A stretch of 11,402 nt of DNA from positions 1 to 11,402 of the forward strand of contig PJAB01001928.1 in the NCBI GenBank assembly GCA_002887195.1, written 5' to 3'. Source of the DNA: Chrysochromulina parva (Eukaryota > Haptophyta > Prymnesiales > Chrysochromulinaceae). The notes under the pieces are model-generated. The model searched no databases, was not told the DNA's origin, and was given only the letters and a program-made list of their open reading frames with translations. This document shows positions 6,877 to 11,402 of the stretch, piece by piece (within the stretch, counting starts at the first letter, position 1; every line of letters begins with the position of its first letter). The translations under genes and the position numbers were made by a program.

Positions 6877-7436
6877 TACCTATCTGGTACGCCCGATTTG
6901 GAACGGCAGCGCTTGGGTTGAGGCGCCGCCGCCACGAGCGCAACCGCCGCCGCCCCCTCCTCCTCCACCTCCGCCCCATCCGCCGCCGCCGCCGACGACG
7001 ACGACGACGATGAGCTAAGTTGAGACACCCTTTACACAGATGTACAGTTTTGGGAATGTTGGAAACTTGGCGTGCTTGCTGCTTCGTGGTAACTTCGTGG
7101 CAACATCGTGGCGGTTGTCTGGGCGCTGCGGGGGGCGATGGCGATACGCTTGCCACGGTACCCTGCCAGTTGTTCGACTTCGAGGCGGCCACACGCATAT
7201 CGAGCGCGATGCCGGTGAATCGTGAAGAGACCGTGTCACCTGTACATGGTCCAGTATCGTTCTTCGGGTCCCACCAAATCACACAAATGATTGATGCGGC
7301 AGTGTTACTCGCTCAGCTAGGGTGTCTCTAGGTATGAGCGTACGAGGTGTGACACAGTCTTCGCTGTCAGACCTAGCACGACAGAGAGTGCCGTCACAGA
7401 AGCGCCCATGCGCCAGTTCGCGCAGCAAAATATGGT
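6877..7436. other. Convergent intergenic region between ankyrin and rhodanese genes
   Basis: The two genes end toward each other here, so both 3' ends must lie in this stretch. The left part (6910-7018) holds a proline-codon-rich tract that ends in ACG repeats and may still be coding. From 7019 onward the DNA is less GC-rich and non-repetitive, with no gene I can support. Confidence 0.5.
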
Positions 7437-7946
7437 TCACTTGGAGCCGAAGACCTGCCAGCACTCGTCGTCTTCCGGGCCGCCGCCATTGACGACATTG
7501 CCGAAGCCGTTCGCCTCGAGAAACTCCTTCGCCTTCTGTCCACGTCCACCACCACCGCAGTGCGTGATCACAGGCACAGTGGCCTTCCCGCCGCCGGCCT
7601 CAATCCATGCCTGTGGGATCGAGGACAAATCCAGGGAGCTGCTGCCGCGGTCGAAGACGACGTTGACAGCGCGCGCGCGCGCACCGCCGCAGTCCGCAAT
7701 CGGAGCCTTCTCATTGCTCTTGCCATCACCTGGCTCGACCGCAAAGTCAGGATTGCGGACGTCGACGACGATGAGGCCAGCGCCCGCATTCGTGACGAAT
7801 GTTTGCAGGTCCGATGGGTCCATCACGCCCGGCTTCCGTCCCATGATTATGGTCGAGGTGCGTGGGGGAAGGTGCGGCGGGGAGCGAGCGAGCGAGACCG
7901 CGAGCGCACTCGGACTGCACAGCACCACAAAGATGACGAGCATCAT
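7437..7946 (-). CDS. Single-domain rhodanese-like protein with signal peptide
   Basis: The 169-residue protein starts at the first ATG of a tandem ATG pair. MMLVIFVVLCSPSALAVSLA looks like a signal peptide or signal anchor, with possible cleavage near residues 16-20. The rhodanese domain covers about 43-167. GLIVVDVRNPDF (57-68) is the family's first strand with its conserved Asp-x-Arg. THCGGGGRG holds the active-site loop, Cys130 to Arg135 in the C-x4-R form. VVNGGGPEDDECWQVFG is the typical C-terminal segment. The family transfers sulfur from thiosulfate or persulfide donors through the active-site Cys; the acceptor here is unknown. The frame stays open upstream to 8360, but that part belongs to a duplicated region and the signal peptide favours the start at 7946. 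Met35 is a less likely start. Confidence 0.8.
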   Translation of the reverse strand: MMLVIFVVLCSPSALAVSLARSPPHLPPRTSTIIMGRKPGVMDPSDLQTFVTNAGAGLIVVDVRNPDFAVEPGDGKSNEKAPIADCGGARARAVNVVFDRGSSSLDLSSIPQAWIEAGGGKATVPVITHCGGGGRGQKAKEFLEANGFGNVVNGGGPEDDECWQVFGSK

Positions 7947-7983
7947 CGGAGATTTTATCTTCAAAGTCTCGAAACTAGAGTCG

Positions 7984-8667
7984 CGCGAACGAGCCTGTAG
8001 GCGCACGGCGGGGCCGGTCTCCCGGCTCATCACGTGGCATTCGCATTCCACCCTGCATGCAACCCCAGCACGGTCCTCCGCTCTGCCGCGTAAGCGATGG
8101 TCCGTCAGGACGGTTGGTAGCTCGTGATTCGTCTCTCCGTGTCCGTCACCCCCCGCTGGCACCTCCACCAGGACCTCCACCGGATGGGGCGCCGTCTCGG
8201 GCACCAGGACCTCCACCGGGTCGCCGCACCACCCAGTGCCCGAGACGGCGCCCCCCACCTCCACCAGGACCTCCACCGGGTCGCCGGACAAACCTGTGTC
8301 TGCGTGGTCTGCGTGGCCTCCCGCAGCAGACGCGCGCCCTTCAGGACCATTCACAGTCACGGCCCCCCATCGCGGCCCCGACGACCACAGTGTGCGCAGG
8401 GAGTGTGCGTCGGGTCGCCACCCCCGTCACCCGTCGAAGGCGAGAGATGGCGCTCACGACGGCGCCCGAGACGGTCCCAACGCGGTGAGTGAGCCGTGTG
8501 CTCAGGACGGCGCGCGCGTCGTACCGGTAGGAGGGTGCGTCGGAGCGGACGATGACGCCGAGTCATTACTGGAGTCATTACTGGAGTGCTTCCTCTCTGA
8601 TCATCCATGCGAGGCCGAGGAGAGCTCTGAATGGCTGTGCTGGCGGCGGTGGCAGGATCCTTTGGCG
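7984..8667 (-). repeat. Direct duplication, copy next to the rhodanese gene
   Basis: This stretch matches 8762-9364 over most of its length, including long identical runs around 8010-8160 and 8420-8560. It sits directly upstream of the rhodanese start, so it contains that gene's promoter and leader. Relative to the other copy it has a one-base change near 8555, about 13 extra bases near 8395, and about 96 extra bases at 8181-8277. These indels break the frame that the other copy shares with the neighbouring minus-strand gene, so here it looks non-coding or pseudogenic. Confidence 0.85.
8181..8277. repeat. Extra segment inside one duplicate, with inverted repeat
   Basis: This segment is missing from the sister copy. 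It is bounded by direct repeats of CCAGGACCTCCACCGGGTCG (8204 and about 8265). Inside, GGCGCCGTCTCGGGCA (8188-8203) is the exact reverse complement of TGCCCGAGACGGCGCC (8237-8252). The 26 bases at 8180-8205 are identical to 6838-6863 in the ankyrin tail. Confidence 0.75.
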
Positions 8668-8720
8668 TTTCTGTTTCTGTCTCGAGTCTCGAGACATGCG
8701 CTAATCTGAAATCTCAATTC

Positions 8721-9959
8721 TCAAACTCTCAAACTCATCTCGAAACAAACGAGCGGAGTCACACGAACGAGTAGGCGGACGGCAGGGCCGGTCTCCCGGC
8801 TCATCACGTGGCATTCGCATTCCACCCTGCATGCAACCCCAGCACGGTCCTCCGCTCTGCCACGTAAGCGATGGTCCGTCAGGACGGTTGGTAGCTCGTG
8901 ATTCGTCTCTCCGTGTCCATGACCCCCCGCTGGCACCTCCACCAGGACCTCCACCCGGTCGCCGGACAAACCTGTGTCTGCGTGGTTTGCGTGGCCTCCC
9001 GCAGCAGACGCGCCCTCAGGACCATTCACAGTCACAGCTACTCCCGCAGCAGACGCGCCCTCAGGTCCATTCACAGTCACGGCCCCCCATCGCGGCCCCG
9101 ACGACCACAGTGTGCGTCGGGTCGCCACCCCCGTCACCCGTCGAATGTGAGAGATGGCGCTCACGACGGCGCCCGAGACGGTCCCAACGCGGTGAGTGAG
9201 CCGTGTGCTCAGGACGGCGCGCGCGTCGTACCGGTAGGAGGGTGCGTCGGAGCGGACGATGACGGGAGTCATTACTGGAGTCATGACTGGAGTGATGCCT
9301 CCCTGATCATCCATGCGAGGAGAGCTCTGAATGGCGGCTGCGGCGGTGGCGGGATCCTTTGGCGGAGCTGCGTGCCCTCGAGGGGCGTACAAGATGCTCG
9401 GACGGCGCCGCGGCAGTGCGGGTGCTGTCAGTGCAGTGTCGTCTGCCGACGACGACAATGCGGCGAGCTCGTCGAGGTAGTTGGCCGCCTCGTACACCGC
9501 CTCGTTCACGCCGCTGGGTGACGACGGCGGCTTGACGTGGGCTCTGGGCTGGGAGAGCGCCGTCGGCGGCGGCGATGCAGCAACTAGGCTTGGGTAAAGA
9601 GCAGGATCGAAGTTGCCCTTGGCGTTGGCTGGGGCCTCGGAAGCTGGCGGCGCTAATGAAGCCGCAGCGCCGCGAGGGCGGTACAAGACGGGCATCAAGC
9701 CGTCAGTGCCCTCGTTCGCGGGGTGCCACCTCAGCGTCGGGTAGTTGGCCGCCTCGTACAGCGCCTCGTTCACGCCGCTGGGTGACGACGGCGACACGAC
9801 GTGGCCTTTGGGCTGGAAGAGCGCCGTCGGCGGCGGCGATGCAGCAACTAGGCTTGGGTAAAGAGCAGGATCGAAGTTGCCCTCGGCGTTGGCTGGGGCC
9901 TCGGAAGCTAGTGGCGCTAATGAAGCCGCAGCGCCGCGAGGGCGGTACAAGACGGGCAT
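8721..9959 (-). CDS. Pro/Ala-rich protein with 88-residue tandem repeats, function unknown
   Basis: I do not recognise this protein. It has up to 412 residues starting from the ATG at 9959. Residues 1-88 (MPVLYRPRGAAAS, NFDPALYPSLVAASPPPTAL, NEALYEAANY) repeat almost exactly from residue 89, and SILYAPRGHAAPP is a partial third copy. Short motifs LYxPRG, LYPSLVAA and YEAANY recur. In-frame duplication with mostly conservative changes supports coding in this part. From about residue 199 onward the sequence lies in a duplicated stretch whose sister copy has frameshifts. That half (VTVNGPEGASAAG, RVEVLVEVP) may therefore be untranslated or misjoined. A stop lies nine codons upstream of the ATG, so the start is plausible, but an upstream exon joined through CAACAAG is possible. 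Confidence 0.5.
   Translation of the reverse strand: MPVLYRPRGAAASLAPLASEAPANAEGNFDPALYPSLVAASPPPTALFQPKGHVVSPSSPSGVNEALYEAANYPTLRWHPANEGTDGLMPVLYRPRGAAASLAPPASEAPANAKGNFDPALYPSLVAASPPPTALSQPRAHVKPPSSPSGVNEAVYEAANYLDELAALSSSADDTALTAPALPRRRPSILYAPRGHAAPPKDPATAAAAIQSSPRMDDQGGITPVMTPVMTPVIVRSDAPSYRYDARAVLSTRLTHRVGTVSGAVVSAISHIRRVTGVATRRTLWSSGPRWGAVTVNGPEGASAAGVAVTVNGPEGASAAGGHANHADTGLSGDRVEVLVEVPAGGHGHGETNHELPTVLTDHRLRGRAEDRAGVACRVECECHVMSRETGPAVRLLVRVTPLVCFEMSLRV
8762..9364 (-). repeat. Direct duplication, copy inside the Pro/Ala-rich gene
   Basis: This is the sister of 7984-8667, about 780 bases to the right at its left end. Here the minus-strand frame is open throughout and forms the C-terminal half of the gene at 8721-9959. 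It carries its own small tandem duplication (TCCCGCAGCAGACGCGCCCT at about 8997 and 9043) that the other copy lacks. Confidence 0.85.
9477..9959 (-). repeat. 264-base in-frame tandem repeat
   Basis: Unit one is 9696-9959 and unit two runs from 9695 to about 9477. GCAGCAACTAGGCTTGGGTA on the plus strand occurs at 9577 and 9841, 264 bases apart (88 codons). Differences are few and mostly silent or conservative. Confidence 0.9.
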
Positions 9960-10203
9960 CACGCGCGACGGTCCCTTGTTGGGTCAAGTCTGAAGGACGC
10001 TCATAACGGCGCGCCTTCCGCGCAAACTTTAGAAAATCAAGTGACTGCGCTGCGCTGTAGTGAATTACATGTTCTTCGGTCGCTTTGTTACGGCGACTTT
10101 CTTTCACAAGTTTCGAAAAGGTCTCCTGCTTGACTTGACTTGACTTGACTTGACTCTCTCGCGGTCGCACCACATTCCTACAGAATCACGCTTTCGCTTC
10201 AAA
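9960..10203. other. Divergent intergenic region
   Basis: About 244 bases lie between a minus-strand gene and a plus-strand gene, so this is a likely shared promoter region. It is less GC-rich than its surroundings. It contains the TGACT array at 10131-10155 and no gene I can support. Confidence 0.55.
10131..10155 (+). repeat. Five tandem TGACT units in the divergent promoter
   Basis: TGACT is repeated five times without a mismatch, ending 48 bases before the ATG at 10204. TGACT resembles half of an AP-1/bZIP site (TGACTCA), but this is only a resemblance; it may be a simple microsatellite in the leader. Confidence 0.8.
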
Positions 10204-11402
10204 ATGGCATTCCGCTCTCTCCTCGCGCTCTTCACGGTCGCCACTCGACTCGATACACAATCGAACCTAGGCAGTGACTCGACCCCATTGATCGGCACGG
10301 CCGTCCATAATGCGACTCGGGCCCGTTTTTCAGCCCCGCAGCGCGACAACTCGTCGCTTGCTGCGGCAGCAGCCACGGTGAGCGGCGGCGGCGCTTTCCC
10401 CGCCGAGTTCACCGCCCATGGCACCCAGTGGACGCGCGAGGCGGCGAGGGGGTTTGTCCCTCACAGCTGCTCCCTCGGTGGCATGATGGGGGCCCTGAAG
10501 CAAAGCCAGCGCGCGAAACCGCGTGCCACCGTCTGGTGGTATTTCATCGACCCGGCCATTCGATTCATCGAGGAGCTGATGGCCTTCAATGCGTTCAACC
10601 GCGACAAGGACGGCGCGCTCTCCATCCTCATAGTTCTGCATTGGATCTTCACGAATCCTCGCCTCTGGCTCTTCGTGGTTACCTCGGTGGTGCATATCTT
10701 CATCATCTCATGCACCCAGATCCCCAAGCTCATCGCCAGATTTATCTCCGCAGCGTCCCTCGCCGCTGCCCGATCCTTCAAATCGAGTACACGCAAAGCA
10801 CACGATACAGCTCTGCTATACCTGGTCCGCCGCGCGGGCGCACGCACGCCCGCGCCCGTGCCCGCGCCCACGCCCAAGCCCGTGGCTTTGCCCACGCCAA
10901 GAGTGATACGCTTGCGCGGCGCGGGCTGCGCTTCCTCCAAATCGGTCCGGCGCATTCAGCCGTCATCGAATGGCAGCACCGCCGATTCCCTCGCCGACGC
11001 GCTCTTCGACGCGATCGCGGCGGCGCGCGTGCCCAAGGGCACGCTCGACTTGCCGGTGCGCCCGCACGCGCGTCGCCTGCCGAGCGGCCGGCGCGGCATC
11101 AGCCTCACGATGCTGCGCGCCATCCGGCGCTTCTTCCGCGCGCGCGGCGCGCTCGGCAAGCTGATGAGCGACGTGTGCAAGGAGGAGGGCTTCGAGTGGA
11201 GCGTGTGCGCGCTCACGCGCTCGACGGGGCTCGCGCTCGTCGAGACGCTCGCGCTCACGGCCGAGGCGCGCGGCGAGGTGGCGGACGCGCTCATCGGCCT
11301 CGCGACCACCTTCTTCTCGTACTCGTGGGATGGCACGAAGCTGGGCGACATGCTCGACGCCATCGAGCGCAGGCTGGCCGAGCTCGAGGCCGCCGACGGC
11401 GT
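10204..11402 (+). CDS. Membrane protein with TIR-like C-terminal motif, cut by the window edge
   Basis: An uninterrupted frame of 399 codons runs off the right edge. Residues 1-15 are mildly hydrophobic. Residues 138-150 and 154-172 (LWLFVVTSVVHIFIISC) are probable membrane helices. Residues 215-232 are a Pro/Ala/Thr hinge of the PAPVPAPTPKP type. The part from 260 on is compact and GC-rich: GISLTMLRAIRRFF, SDVCKEEGFEWSVCALTRST, then TTFFSYSWDGTKLGDMLDAI at about 368-387. FFSYSWDG followed by an amphipathic helix resembles the first strand and helix of TIR-like domains (F-I/L-S-Y-S). I also have a vague memory of similar FFSYSWTGT proteins in haptophyte genomes; that is not evidence. The ATG is the first in a clean AAAATGG context. 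A GTGAGC at about 10379 could be a donor, but no intron is required. Confidence 0.7.
   Translation, partial: MAFRSLLALFTVATRLDTQSNLGSDSTPLIGTAVHNATRARFSAPQRDNSSLAAAAATVSGGGAFPAEFTAHGTQWTREAARGFVPHSCSLGGMMGALKQSQRAKPRATVWWYFIDPAIRFIEELMAFNAFNRDKDGALSILIVLHWIFTNPRLWLFVVTSVVHIFIISCTQIPKLIARFISAASLAAARSFKSSTRKAHDTALLYLVRRAGARTPAPVPAPTPKPVALPTPRVIRLRGAGCASSKSVRRIQPSSNGSTADSLADALFDAIAAARVPKGTLDLPVRPHARRLPSGRRGISLTMLRAIRRFFRARGALGKLMSDVCKEEGFEWSVCALTRSTGLALVETLALTAEARGEVADALIGLATTFFSYSWDGTKLGDMLDAIERRLAELEAADG

Noticed and set aside
6467..7282. Minus-strand open frame of 271 codons opposite the ankyrin gene end
   Set aside because: It is made of Pro/Ala/Thr/Arg repeats that mirror the plus-strand minisatellite, with long arginine runs opposite the polyproline tract. 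It shows no domain motif.
7947..8360. N-terminal extension of the rhodanese up to 8360
   Set aside because: The extension lies in the duplicated segment, is broken further upstream by indels, and would bury a good signal peptide inside the protein.
10956..11363. Minus-strand open frame opposite the TIR-like gene
   Set aside because: The plus frame is open for 399 codons with membrane helices and G/C at third positions. The reverse frame is Ser/Ala/Arg-rich shadow.

Overview
This window looks like nuclear DNA of a GC-rich unicellular eukaryote. An alga of the haptophyte type is my best guess, but that is inference from style only. The reasons are clear GT-AG introns that restore reading frames, a strong preference for G or C at third codon positions, many short tandem repeats, and animal/plant-type protein families (MFSD14-like transporter, SOUL, ankyrin, rhodanese). 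Nothing suggests a bacterial operon. I see no tRNA, rRNA, CRISPR array or complete autonomous transposon.

Layout, left to right. Positions 1-448 hold no gene that I can support. Positions 449-3060 hold a seven-exon, plus-strand gene for a 542-residue MFS transporter of the MFSD14/HIAT1 type; all six introns are packed with short repeats. Positions 3397-3990 hold an intronless SOUL-type heme-binding protein with an N-terminal membrane anchor. Positions 4844-6876 hold a four-exon ankyrin-repeat protein with a glycine/serine linker, an F-box-like C-terminal patch and a repetitive tail whose 3' end is uncertain. On the minus strand, 7437-7946 encodes a secreted or organelle-targeted single-domain rhodanese, and 8721-9959 encodes a proline/alanine-rich protein with an 88-residue tandem repeat. 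A roughly 0.6-0.7 kb direct duplication (7984-8667 and 8762-9364) lies between and inside these two. From 10204 to the right edge is the 5' part of a divergent plus-strand gene for a membrane protein ending in a TIR-like start motif.

The genes do not form an obvious pathway. The most striking content is the intron architecture. Introns contain arrays of CTGAT/CTGAC-type repeats that resemble branch points. Several carry copies of the neighbouring exon edge, so that the splice site itself lies inside a duplication. Three introns in two different genes share one 3' segment with an ACGGCGCC core and a CTCCCCACAG end or close variant, and one of these also holds an inverted copy of the core. This pattern fits recent intron gain by tandem duplication and/or introner-like elements. 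It was read by eye, not computed.
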